This document shows positions 1 through 6,159 of a stretch of DNA of 7,282 bases, one piece after another. Numbering within the stretch: the first letter of the stretch is position 1; each line of letters begins with the position of its first letter. The translations under genes and the position numbers were made by a program. A model generated the notes under the pieces. The model was given only the letters and a program-made list of their open reading frames with translations. It searched no databases and was not told where the DNA came from. The stretch is from positions 1 to 7,282 of the forward strand of contig QHUQ01000075.1 of assembly GCA_003221985.1 (NCBI GenBank), written 5' to 3'. Source of the DNA: Gemmatimonadota bacterium (GTDB lineage: Bacteria; Gemmatimonadota; Gemmatimonadetes; Gemmatimonadales; GWC2-71-9).

Positions 1-8
1 CGGCCGGC

Positions 9-923
9 TCAGGGTCCAGGTCGCCAGCGCGCCATCGACTCCAGCCGCTGCATGTTGCTGGTCCGCGTGATGCGGACGCGGTTTCCGCCCGCCGTATCCG
101 AGACCCAGATGTCTCCGTCGCAGTCGTAGGCGATCCGCTGGCCGTCGGGGGACCAGTCCGGCAGCTCACAGTCCGGATTGGTGGGGCTGATCTTTGTGGC
201 GTTGGCCCCGGTCGTGTCCATCACCCATATCGCAAAGCCAGTGGGATCGCGGTCGGAATGAAACGCGATTTTCGCGCCGCCGGGTGACCAGGCAGGCGCG
301 AGGTCCGTCGCCGCATCGTTGGTGAGGTTCACGGCCGCGCCGCCCAGCGTGTCCATGACGTAGATGTCCAGGTTCCCACTGCGATTCGAGACGAACGCGA
401 TGCGATCACCGGTGGGAGACCAGGTGGGCTGGGCGTCGTCGTGTGGATCGCTGGTCAGCCGATGGATGTTGGCGCCATCCGGGTCCATCAGGTAAATGTC
501 GAGACCGGCACTGTCTCGATTGGACGCGAACGCGATGCGAGTCCCTGCAGGCGACCAGGCGGGTTGCGAATGGGTAAAGCCGCTGTCGAAGCTTATCTGC
601 GTGACGCTCGAGTTCACCATGTTGAAGATGAAGAGGTCCAGCTCGGTCGAGTCGTTGCGGTTCGACTCGAAGACGAATTGCGAGCCATCGGGGGACCAGC
701 TGGGCCAGAAGTCGTACGCGCTGGTGAGCGTGAGGTTCGTGTCGACGCTGGCGTTCGCGCTGAGGCGGAAAATGTCGTAGCGGCCGGCGATCCCGAAGCT
801 CGCATAGGCGAGATCCCGGCCCGGCGCGACCGGCGGCAGGATCTCATCGGGGCTCAGTGCGCAGGCTCCCAACATGACGGTGGCCCAGACGATGAGCATG
901 TTGCGCGTCGGGACGGTGATCAT
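9..923 (-). CDS. PD40 (TolB-like) beta-propeller lipoprotein
   Basis: A 304-residue secreted lipoprotein made almost wholly of TolB-type PD40 propeller repeats. Residues 1-20 are a lipoprotein signal with lipobox L18-G19-A20-C21, so the mature protein should be lipid-anchored at C21. The repeat hallmark W-S-P-x-G occurs at W76, W123, W168, W212 and W257, spaced 44-47 residues apart; each blade then continues with an IAF-S-R strand and a D-I-Y/W-V-M-D strand. A sixth tryptophan, in W300-R-P-G at the very C-terminus, can pair with the N-terminal strand around Y49-D-I-F, closing a six-bladed ring. There is no N-terminal TolB domain and no fused peptidase or response-regulator domain, so it is not Pal-associated TolB itself. 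The ATG at 923 has a weak GAGG about 12 bases upstream; the in-frame ATG at residue 9 would remove the only basic residue before the hydrophobic core. The family generally mediates protein or ligand binding. The precise role is unknown. It is transcribed away from the susC-like gene. Confidence 0.9.
   Translation of the reverse strand: MITVPTRNMLIVWATVMLGACALSPDEILPPVAPGRDLAYASFGIAGRYDIFRLSANASVDTNLTLTSAYDFWPSWSPDGSQFVFESNRNDSTELDLFIFNMVNSSVTQISFDSGFTHSQPAWSPAGTRIAFASNRDSAGLDIYLMDPDGANIHRLTSDPHDDAQPTWSPTGDRIAFVSNRSGNLDIYVMDTLGGAAVNLTNDAATDLAPAWSPGGAKIAFHSDRDPTGFAIWVMDTTGANATKISPTNPDCELPDWSPDGQRIAYDCDGDIWVSDTAGGNRVRITRTSNMQRLESMARWRPGP
27..698 (-). repeat. Five tandem PD40 blade repeats (coding)
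   Basis: This is the part of the lipoprotein gene between W76 (codon at 696-698) and the codon before W300. It holds five units of 43-47 codons, each starting with a Trp-Ser-Pro-x-Gly motif. The repetition also shows in the DNA: the plus strand carries a GACCAG block at each motif (for example near 148, 284, 419, 553 and 693). The units are diverged, so this is an old protein repeat rather than a recent tandem duplication. Confidence 0.85.
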
Positions 924-1034
924 GCACGCAAGCTACCTCGACGAAAGGCGCGCGGCCACTGATGTAGGGGTTGCCTTGCGGGGTCGTCGCCGCGTGTTCA
1001 CTATAGAAGGAACCGTCAACCCCTCGGAGGCGCC

Positions 1035-1109
1035 ATGGATCAAATTTCCGTGCGCTGCGTTCTCCATCTTCAACGCAACATCATCATCCCCGGTCGATGT
1101 AGTCGCTAG
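1035..1109 (+). CDS. Possible 24-residue leader peptide upstream of susC-like gene
   Basis: A very short frame begins at ATG 1035 and stops at TAG 1107-1109. It is preceded by a clean GGAGG at 1026-1030, although the 4-base spacing is on the short side. The peptide begins MDQISVRC, contains three consecutive isoleucines at residues 16-18 (ATC ATC ATC) and ends in an R-C-S-R tail. It has no signal peptide or recognisable domain. A TATAGA hexamer at 1002-1007 would place a transcript start about 20 bases before the ATG. Its stop codon overlaps the left arm of the inverted repeat at 1108-1141, the geometry of a translated leader coupled to a hairpin. A chance frame is entirely possible: the evidence is the SD and the position, not conservation. 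Confidence 0.27.
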   Translation: MDQISVRCVLHLQRNIIIPGRCSR

Positions 1110-1141
1110 CGGCCAGTCGTAGTCGTCTGTGAATGGCCGCT
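1108..1141. repeat. 8-bp inverted repeat upstream of susC-like gene
   Basis: The arms AGCGGCCA (1108-1115) and TGGCCGCT (1134-1141) are perfectly complementary around an 18-base loop. In RNA this would be a GC-rich stem ending 65 bases before the susC-like start. No T-run follows, so it is not a conventional intrinsic terminator. It could be an operator, an mRNA leader hairpin or chance. Confidence 0.45.
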
Positions 1142-1162
1142 CCGGTCTTCGCACCGGATAAT
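1134..1162 (+). promoter_or_regulatory. Candidate promoter of the susC-susD-like operon
   Basis: GATAAT at 1157-1162 matches the sigma-70 -10 consensus at five of six positions. TGGCCG at 1134-1139, 17 bases upstream, matches the -35 at only three of six. Transcription would start near 1169 and give a leader of about 38 bases carrying the SD. The weak -35 and the inverted repeat in the spacer suggest regulated rather than constitutive use. This rests on motif matching alone; promoter rules for this lineage are poorly known. Confidence 0.3.
1141..1158. repeat. 6-bp inverted repeat abutting the previous one
   Basis: The arms TCCGGT (1141-1146) and ACCGGA (1153-1158) flank the loop CTTCGC. The repeat shares T1141 with the preceding one and lies almost entirely within the 17-base spacer of the candidate susC promoter (1140-1156), running two bases into its -10. 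That placement would suit a repressor or activator site, or the second stem of a leader structure. Confidence 0.4.
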
Positions 1163-1194
1163 CGCGTTTTCCAATCCGATTCTTTCAACAACCA

Positions 1195-1203
1195 AGGAAG
1201 GGG
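1195..1203 (+). promoter_or_regulatory. Ribosome binding site of susC-like gene
   Basis: The purine block AGGAAGGGG ends three bases before ATG 1207; its AGGA core sits 8 bases away. It is the strongest SD in the window and fixes the start of the transporter. Confidence 0.75.
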
Positions 1204-1206
1204 AAT

Positions 1207-4173
1207 ATGCGATTTGCGACTTCGAGAACATTCCTGCCCCTGGCGCCCGCGCTGCTGCTGGCGTTATGCGCGTGGCCGGCGGCGGCGCAGCAGGCGACCA
1301 TCGAGGGACGGGTCGTGGATTCAGCGTCGCGTCAGCCGCTGATTTCCGCCGAGGTGCTCGTAGTTGGAACCACGATTCGCGCGCTGAGCGACCGGGAAGG
1401 GCGGTTTCGCATTACGAATGCCCCGGCCGGCGCTGTCACATTGCGCGCGAAATTCATCGGCTATCGCGTGGGGGTGCAGAGCATTACCGCAACCGCCGGC
1501 GGGACAGCGAATGTGGATTTTCCACTAGTCGCTGCGCCCGTCGGCCTCGAGGCGGTCGTCGTCACGGCTACCGGTAACGCGCTGCAGCGCGAACAGGGCA
1601 ACGCCGTGCACACTGTCGATCCGACGGACATCATCTCGAAGGGCGCGCCGACCTCGCTGGCCGACGCGCTGAGCGGGCGGGCACCGGGCCTGTTGATTCA
1701 GAACTCGGGCGGGACGACCGGTACCGGAACGCGAGTGCGCATCCGCGGGTCCAACAGTCTTTCGCTGTCCAACGAGCCTGTGATCTACGTGGACGGCATT
1801 CGGGTCGAGAACGGCGCGAGCTCCATCTCCGTTGGCGTCGGTGGACAAACGCCGTCACGGCTCAATGACATCGATCCGAACGACCTGGAACGCGTGCAGA
1901 TCGCGGGTGGCCCGTCGGCGAACGTGCTGTACGGCACTGACGCGGCGAACGGCGTGATCAACCTGCAGACAAAGCAGGGGAAGGCCGGCCCCACGCGGTG
2001 GGACGCGTACGCCGAGGGCGGCATTTCGAATGAGATCACGACCTACCCCGCCAATTACCGCGGCCTTGACGCGCTGGATTCTCTGTGCACGCTCATCTCG
2101 ACGGTCCGTGCGAGCAACCCGTGCGTGCAGACGCGGTTACTGAGCTTCAACCCGCTCGAGACCAACAGCCCGTTCCGCACCGGGCATCGCCGCCAGTATG
2201 GCCTCTCGGCGTCGGGGGGCACCGAGCAGACGACGTATTACCTGGCGGGCCACTTCGCGGACGAGCAGGGGGTGTATGCCGTCAACACGAATCGCCAGAC
2301 GAGTTTTCTGCTCAACGTCCATCAACTGGTGGGGGCCAAGTTCGACGTGCTGGCGCGCGCCGGCTATACGGCGTCCAGGCTGCGTCTGCCGGAAAATGAC
2401 AACAACTCCAACGGCGTGCTGTCCAGTGGGTTCCTGCGGCGGGCAGATACGATCAACCAGGGATACGGTTTCCTCACGCCGCAGCAGAGCTTTTCGATCC
2501 GCACGTTCCAGAAAATCGACCGCTTTACCGGAAGTATCCTCCCGACGTACCGACCCCGGGACTGGCTGACCATCAATGGCGCCCTGGGCGTGGACTTCAC
2601 CAGTCGATTTGATGAAAAGACATTCGTGCCGGGAGCAATTCCCGCGTCGTTCAGCGCAACCTCGAGCGCCGGCAGCCGGGCGGCGAATCCGTTCCAAATC
2701 TACAACTGGACGGCGAGCGTGAATGCCACGGCTTCATTCGTCCTGACGCCATCCATCACGTCAGCGACGACGGCCGGTTTTCAGTACTACCGAAATATCT
2801 TCCACGGCGTGCTGGCCAGCCGTCAGAATCAGACGGCGGGCACGGGATCCCTTGGTGGCGGTGTGATTCCGGCCGACAGCGAGACGACGCAGCCGGTCGC
2901 GACGCTCGGGAAGTATCTCGACGAACGTGTCGGCATCAACAACCGGATCTTCTTCGACGGCGCACTCCGCACCGACAAGAACTCGGCCTTCGGAGTGAAG
3001 TTCGGCAACATCCTCTATCCCAAGCTGTCCGTCTCCTGGGTCATTTCGGAGGAGTCGTTCTTCCCCCGCAGCGACAAGGTGAACACGCTGCGGTTACGGG
3101 CGGCGTGGGGACATTCCGGAGTCCACCCCGGCCCGCTGGACGGCCAGGAGTACTTCAGTCCGACTCCCGTCGTGGTCGGCAATGTGGATTTGCCGGGAGT
3201 CACCGTCGGCAATCTGGGCAATCGCGATCTGAAGCCCGAGCGAACGCGGGAAGTCGAAGTGGGCTTCGAAGCCGGGTTCTTCCGCGATCTCGCCCATCTC
3301 GACTTCGCGTACTACGACAAGTCGTCGAGCGATGCGCTGATCGCCGTCGTTCTCGAGCCTGGTCTCGGCGGCCCGACGACCCAGTTCGAAAACCTCGGAC
3401 GCGTGTCGAACAAAGGCGTGGAGATCTCCGCTAACGTGACCCCCGTGCGCCGTCCAAATCTCGAAGTCAACGTGAACGCCAGCGCGTGGGGCAACCGAAA
3501 CCGGCTCATCGAGCTGGGACCCGGCATCGCGCCGATCACGTTCGGTTTGGGAGGCGCATCACAACGGCATCAGCCGGGCTACGCGTTGGGCAGCTACTTC
3601 ATGACCCCGTACACGTGGCGGGACGCCAACAGCGACGGGATCGTGGACACGACCGAAGTGACGCTGGGCAGTGCGCCCGTGTTCTTCGGACAGCCGTTCC
3701 CGGATCACGGCCTTGGACTCTCCGCAGACGTCACGATTTGGCGTCACGTCCGGCTGTATGCGCTGCTGGACGGGCGCTTCGGGAACAAGCTGTTCAACAG
3801 TACCGAACAGTTCAGGTGCCTGCCGCCCCGCAACAACTGCCGCGCCCTGAATGACACGGCTGCGTCGCTGGCAGACCAGGCCGCCGCGGCCGCCAACCTC
3901 AAAGGGACGCAGGCGGGCTACATCGAGGATGGTGGATTCACGAAGTTGCGGGAGGTCTCCGTGACGTTCTTCGCGCCGACCGCTTGGTCTCATGCATTCG
4001 GCGCGAGCGATCTCAGCTTCGCCATCGTGGGCCGTAATCTGGCTACCTGGACGAAGTACAGGGGGGTCGACCCCGAGTTGAACGAGGCCGGCCAGAACAA
4101 TTTCACGACGGCCGACTTTCTGACTCAGCCGCCCGTCCGGTACTTCATTGGACGCGTCAACATCACCTTCTGA
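1207..4173 (+). CDS. SusC/RagA-type TonB-dependent outer-membrane transporter
   Basis: A 988-residue outer-membrane barrel that imports a bulky nutrient (glycan, peptide or similar) using TonB-ExbBD energy, with the SusD-like protein as lid. Residues 1-27 are a signal peptide with an AAA|QQ cleavage site. Residues about 30-108 form the carboxypeptidase-regulatory-like domain typical of SusC proteins. A TonB-box-like segment, EAVVVTATG, lies at 115-123. The plug runs about 128-258, with conserved R-I-R-G (178-181), Y-V-D-G (194-197), L-Y-G-T (241-244) and A-A-N-G-V-I (246-251). The rest is barrel, ending in aromatic F988 (V-N-I-T-F), as the BAM-recognised beta-signal requires. The barrel includes the family's DxNxDG loop (D806-A-N-S-D-G811, D814). 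Two close Cys pairs, C294/C306 and C871/C878, could form disulphides in loops. The length is normal for the family and the frame is intact. It is the first gene of an operon with the SusD-like gene. The substrate is not identifiable. Confidence 0.95.
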   Translation: MRFATSRTFLPLAPALLLALCAWPAAAQQATIEGRVVDSASRQPLISAEVLVVGTTIRALSDREGRFRITNAPAGAVTLRAKFIGYRVGVQSITATAGGTANVDFPLVAAPVGLEAVVVTATGNALQREQGNAVHTVDPTDIISKGAPTSLADALSGRAPGLLIQNSGGTTGTGTRVRIRGSNSLSLSNEPVIYVDGIRVENGASSISVGVGGQTPSRLNDIDPNDLERVQIAGGPSANVLYGTDAANGVINLQTKQGKAGPTRWDAYAEGGISNEITTYPANYRGLDALDSLCTLISTVRASNPCVQTRLLSFNPLETNSPFRTGHRRQYGLSASGGTEQTTYYLAGHFADEQGVYAVNTNRQTSFLLNVHQLVGAKFDVLARAGYTASRLRLPENDNNSNGVLSSGFLRRADTINQGYGFLTPQQSFSIRTFQKIDRFTGSILPTYRPRDWLTINGALGVDFTSRFDEKTFVPGAIPASFSATSSAGSRAANPFQIYNWTASVNATASFVLTPSITSATTAGFQYYRNIFHGVLASRQNQTAGTGSLGGGVIPADSETTQPVATLGKYLDERVGINNRIFFDGALRTDKNSAFGVKFGNILYPKLSVSWVISEESFFPRSDKVNTLRLRAAWGHSGVHPGPLDGQEYFSPTPVVVGNVDLPGVTVGNLGNRDLKPERTREVEVGFEAGFFRDLAHLDFAYYDKSSSDALIAVVLEPGLGGPTTQFENLGRVSNKGVEISANVTPVRRPNLEVNVNASAWGNRNRLIELGPGIAPITFGLGGASQRHQPGYALGSYFMTPYTWRDANSDGIVDTTEVTLGSAPVFFGQPFPDHGLGLSADVTIWRHVRLYALLDGRFGNKLFNSTEQFRCLPPRNNCRALNDTAASLADQAAAAANLKGTQAGYIEDGGFTKLREVSVTFFAPTAWSHAFGASDLSFAIVGRNLATWTKYRGVDPELNEAGQNNFTTADFLTQPPVRYFIGRVNITF

Positions 4174-4177
4174 GCGC

Positions 4178-4182
4178 GAGGA
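4178..4182 (+). promoter_or_regulatory. Ribosome binding site that decides the susD-like start
   Basis: GAGGA at 4178-4182 sits 7 bases before ATG 4190, inside the 16-base gap after the susC-like stop. It supports ATG 4190 over the longer in-frame TTG at 4148, which lies inside the transporter gene and would add a hydrophilic 14-residue extension ahead of the signal sequence. Confidence 0.7.
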
Positions 4183-4189
4183 CAACGCC

Positions 4190-5668
4190 ATGACTGCCAA
4201 GTTGCATGACACGATCGGCCCATCGTCCCGGCGCTCCCGGGGCGCATGGGTCAGCGCGGCGTCGCTGGCCGCGATGGGAATGGTATTCGGAGCCTGTCAT
4301 TTGCTGGACGTCTCCAATCCCGACATTGTGCCGCCGGAGGGCTTGAACAGTACCGCGGCCCTGCCGACGATCCGGGCGGGCGCGATCGGCGACCTGCACA
4401 TCGCGTATACCGGGTCCGGGGCGCAGGGATCTGGTGGCACGACAGAGGGCGTGATTCTGCTGGGTGGAATGCTGGCGGATGAGCTCATCAACACGGAAAC
4501 ATTCCCCGACCGGATTCTCGCCGACGCGCGCCGGCCGCAACGCGAGAGCGTCACCCTGACGAACGTGTTCCGGAATGTGCACCGGGCGCGGCGCGCGGCA
4601 GAGGTTGCCGCCGGCAAGTTCCGGACGTATTCGCCGGATACCACGCTCGACGCCGGGTTGGCGGAGATGCTGAGCCTCGCCGGCTACGCGTACGTCTTCC
4701 TCGCCGAGAATTATTGCTCGGGCGTGGCGGTGAGTACGGTGAACGCCAACGGCTCCTTCACCTACGGCGATCCCTTGACCAGCGCGCAGGTGTTGGACAC
4801 GGCATTGAACCGGTTCCAACAGGCGCTCACGGCTGCCTTGGCGCTGGACACCGTAAAGGCGTTCGCCGTCGGCGATAGTTCGTTGCTGAAATCGATCAGG
4901 GCGAGCCGGACGAACATGAGTTCGCTGGCGCGCGTGGGCATCGGGCGCGTGCTCCTCGATATGGGCAATGCCTCCGCGGCAGACACCGCGGTGGCCGCCG
5001 TCGCGACAACGTTCGCGTATCTCATCCAGCATGATCTGAACACCACGCGGCAGCAGAACGGCGTCTTCAACGGCGTGCGTAAGTTCAAGCGATATGGCGT
5101 TCCGGATGTCGAGGGACGGGTGGGGCTGGCCTGGCGGTCGCTTACGGATCCGCGCACGCCGTCGTTCCGGACGCCGGCGACGAACAAGGGCTTCGATGGC
5201 TCCACCCCGCAGTGGGACCAGAATCGCTATGTCGACGAGAAGGCCGCCACGCCACTGGCATCAGGCCTCGAGGCAAGACTGATTCACGCCGAGGCCGCGC
5301 TGCTGCGCGGGGATACCGCCACCTATCTGAGTACGTTGAACGCCCTGCGGTCGACACCGCCGAGCTACATTCTCAGCGGAACGGCGGTGCTGGCAGCGAT
5401 CACGCCGGCGCTGACGTCACCCGCCGATTCGAACGCGGCAGTGACGCAGCTGTTCACGGAGCGGGGACGCTGGCTGTGGTTGACCGGTCACCGGCTCAGT
5501 GATCTCCGGCGTTTGGAACGGCAGTATGCCCGTCCGGACTCCCTCGTGTTCCCGAACGGCGGGTATTTCAAGAGCGGCCTGCAGTACGGGGCGGCGACCA
5601 GCTACCCGATTCCGCTCGATGAGGACAACAATCCGAAATCCCACGGCTGTTTGAGCACCGCTCCCTAA
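4190..5668 (+). CDS. SusD/RagB-type substrate-binding outer-membrane lipoprotein
   Basis: A 492-residue surface lipoprotein that should cap the SusC-like barrel, bind substrate and hand it in. The signal region covers residues 1-35, with a basic stretch at S13-R14-R15-S16-R17, a hydrophobic core at about 19-33 and the lipobox-like F33-G34-A35-C36; Phe at -3 is unusual but tolerated. The mature start H-L-L-D-V-S-N-P-D-I is the usual SusD opening. The RxxRxA helix (R-A-R-R-A-A after the N-V-F-R-N segment) and the C-terminal signature E424-R-G-R-W-L-W-L-T-G-H-R-L-S-D-L-R-R441 match the RagB/SusD family. The tail T470-S-Y-P-I-P, followed by N480-N-P482, is the family's closing motif. The helical TPR-like middle is divergent, as expected for substrate-specific regions. 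The length is normal to slightly short. It is cotranscribed with the transporter 16 bases upstream and followed within 5 bases by a terminator hairpin. Confidence 0.93.
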   Translation: MTAKLHDTIGPSSRRSRGAWVSAASLAAMGMVFGACHLLDVSNPDIVPPEGLNSTAALPTIRAGAIGDLHIAYTGSGAQGSGGTTEGVILLGGMLADELINTETFPDRILADARRPQRESVTLTNVFRNVHRARRAAEVAAGKFRTYSPDTTLDAGLAEMLSLAGYAYVFLAENYCSGVAVSTVNANGSFTYGDPLTSAQVLDTALNRFQQALTAALALDTVKAFAVGDSSLLKSIRASRTNMSSLARVGIGRVLLDMGNASAADTAVAAVATTFAYLIQHDLNTTRQQNGVFNGVRKFKRYGVPDVEGRVGLAWRSLTDPRTPSFRTPATNKGFDGSTPQWDQNRYVDEKAATPLASGLEARLIHAEAALLRGDTATYLSTLNALRSTPPSYILSGTAVLAAITPALTSPADSNAAVTQLFTERGRWLWLTGHRLSDLRRLERQYARPDSLVFPNGGYFKSGLQYGAATSYPIPLDEDNNPKSHGCLSTAP

Positions 5669-5673
5669 CCGGC

Positions 5674-5703
5674 TGGGGGAGGCAAGCCTCCCCCATGTTA
5701 TTT
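5674..5703 (+). terminator. Intrinsic terminator of the susC-susD-like operon, between convergent genes
   Basis: The perfect inverted repeat TGGGGGAGGC / GCCTCCCCCA (5674-5683 and 5686-5695) has two bases between the arms, so about nine pairs form around a small CAAG loop. On the plus strand it is followed by the moderately T-rich TGTTATTTC. It starts 5 bases after the susD-like stop and fills most of the 34-base gap to the convergent plug gene. The minus-strand exit (GCCGG) has no T-tract, so it should terminate the plus operon better than the minus one. Confidence 0.85.
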
Positions 5704-6125
5704 CAGATTTTCGTTTTGAACAGGATCACACCGCTCACGGCGTTCGAGCCGTAATACGCAGTGCCCTCGATGCCACTGAGGATCTCGATGCTGAGCAACG
5801 TACTCGCCGGGATCTGATTCAACGAGCGGAAGTCCGAAAGTTCCGCGCCATCCATGAAGACGAGTGGGGCGTCGCTCAGCAGGATGCTGCTGCGGCCGCG
5901 ACGCTCCAGGCCACTCGGCTGGCCGTTGCGGTTTTCACGAAACGTGAATTGCGGCGCGAGACGCTTCAACGCCTCCCACGCGGTCTGCGCGCCGCTCCGT
6001 TCGATCTGGTCCCGGGTGATGACGATATGATCGCCGCCGGAACGCCCGGCGGGAATCGCGTGGGGATGACAACCGGCGAGCAACAGCGCGACAAATAGCA
6101 TCAACAGTGTCGGCTGGGCGACCAT
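5703..6125 (-). CDS. Stand-alone TonB-receptor plug-domain lipoprotein (no barrel)
   Basis: A 140-residue lipoprotein consisting only of the plug domain of TonB-dependent receptors. Residues 1-18 are a signal with lipobox L16-A17-G18-C19. It is unusual in having no basic residue before the hydrophobic core. After a short linker the plug fold runs about 33-138: the I-V-I-T-R-D-Q-I-E strand and helix, A-W-E-A-L-K-R-L (equivalent to the D-A-L-x-G-R helix), G77-R-S-S with P87-L-V-F-M-D-G93 (equivalent to R-I-R-G ... V-I-Y-V-D-G), then I113-E-I-L and Y124-Y-G-S-N-A-V-S-G-V-I134. The frame ends right after the plug with a clean stop, and the downstream DNA is the hairpin and the convergent susD-like gene, so no barrel remnant follows. 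There is no TonB box and no carboxypeptidase-like domain. It is too complete and well framed to look like decay. The function is unknown: a periplasmic or outer-membrane partner, a TonB-system modulator or a structural protein are all guesses. No SD precedes the ATG. Confidence 0.85.
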   Translation of the reverse strand: MVAQPTLLMLFVALLLAGCHPHAIPAGRSGGDHIVITRDQIERSGAQTAWEALKRLAPQFTFRENRNGQPSGLERRGRSSILLSDAPLVFMDGAELSDFRSLNQIPASTLLSIEILSGIEGTAYYGSNAVSGVILFKTKI

Positions 6126-6130
6126 ACTAG

Positions 6131-6159
6131 ATAAGAAAGAAATGTCCCGGCGACGTCAA
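6131..6159 (-). promoter_or_regulatory. Candidate promoter of the plug-lipoprotein gene (leaderless start)
   Basis: On the minus strand TTGACG (6159-6154) is separated by 17 bases from TCTTAT (6136-6131), which matches the sigma-70 -10 at four of six positions. Only CTAGT separates the -10 from the ATG, so transcription would begin at or within a base or two of the start codon. That fits the absence of any SD in the pyrimidine-rich upstream sequence. The -35 lies in the loop of the terminator hairpin described at 6131-6172. Confidence 0.4.

Larger units (their letters stand above)
924..1206. other. Divergent intergenic region between the PD40 lipoprotein and susC-like genes
   Basis: This 283-base non-coding stretch must hold the start signals for both flanking genes. 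In order it contains a palindromic CTATAG at 1001-1006, which gives -10-like hexamers on both strands (TATAGA at 1002-1007 plus, TATAGT at 1005-1000 minus). Next come a short SD-preceded reading frame at 1035-1109 and two abutting inverted repeats at 1108-1141 and 1141-1158. A GATAAT hexamer (1157-1162) and the strong SD of the susC-like gene (1195-1203) follow. Neither -10-like hexamer at 1000-1007 has a convincing -35 at 16-18 bases. The longer frames crossing this region are antisense to the PD40 gene or lack a start signal. Confidence 0.6.

Noticed and set aside
441..962. 173-codon plus-strand frame antisense to the PD40 lipoprotein gene
   Set aside because: The opposite strand encodes five regular propeller repeats; this frame has only a repetitive Arg/Val/Gly composition.
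1000..1019. Minus-strand promoter TTGACG (1019-1014) with TATAGT (1005-1000) for the PD40 gene
   Set aside because: Both hexamers are good individually, but the spacer is only 8 bases, too short for sigma-70 recognition. The TATAGT alone stays a possible -10 with a poor -35.
2137..2697. 186-codon minus-strand frame inside the susC-like gene
   Set aside because: Shadow of the barrel coding sequence; no domain or signal peptide.
4148..4189. Longer susD-like start at TTG 4148
   Set aside because: It overlaps the transporter gene and adds a charged extension before the signal peptide, while ATG 4190 has a GAGGA at ideal spacing.
3559..4212. 217-codon minus-strand frame across the susC/susD junction
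   Set aside because: Antisense to two well-supported genes, with no recognisable motif and no start signal.
4223..4300. Twin-arginine (Tat) signal in the SusD-like protein (S13-R14-R15)
   Set aside because: The residues after the arginine pair (S-R-G-A) lack the Phe-Leu-Lys of the Tat consensus, and SusD lipoproteins are normally Sec-exported.
4163..5032. Long 289-codon frame on the minus strand inside the susD-like gene
   Set aside because: It is antisense to a clear SusD/RagB protein, is Arg/Gly/His-rich without domains, and is the kind of frame that high third-position GC creates.
5671..5703. The 5674-5695 hairpin as an insertion-sequence or attachment-site end
   Set aside because: It sits directly after a stop codon between convergent genes with a T-rich exit, and there is no transposase, second copy or flanking duplication.
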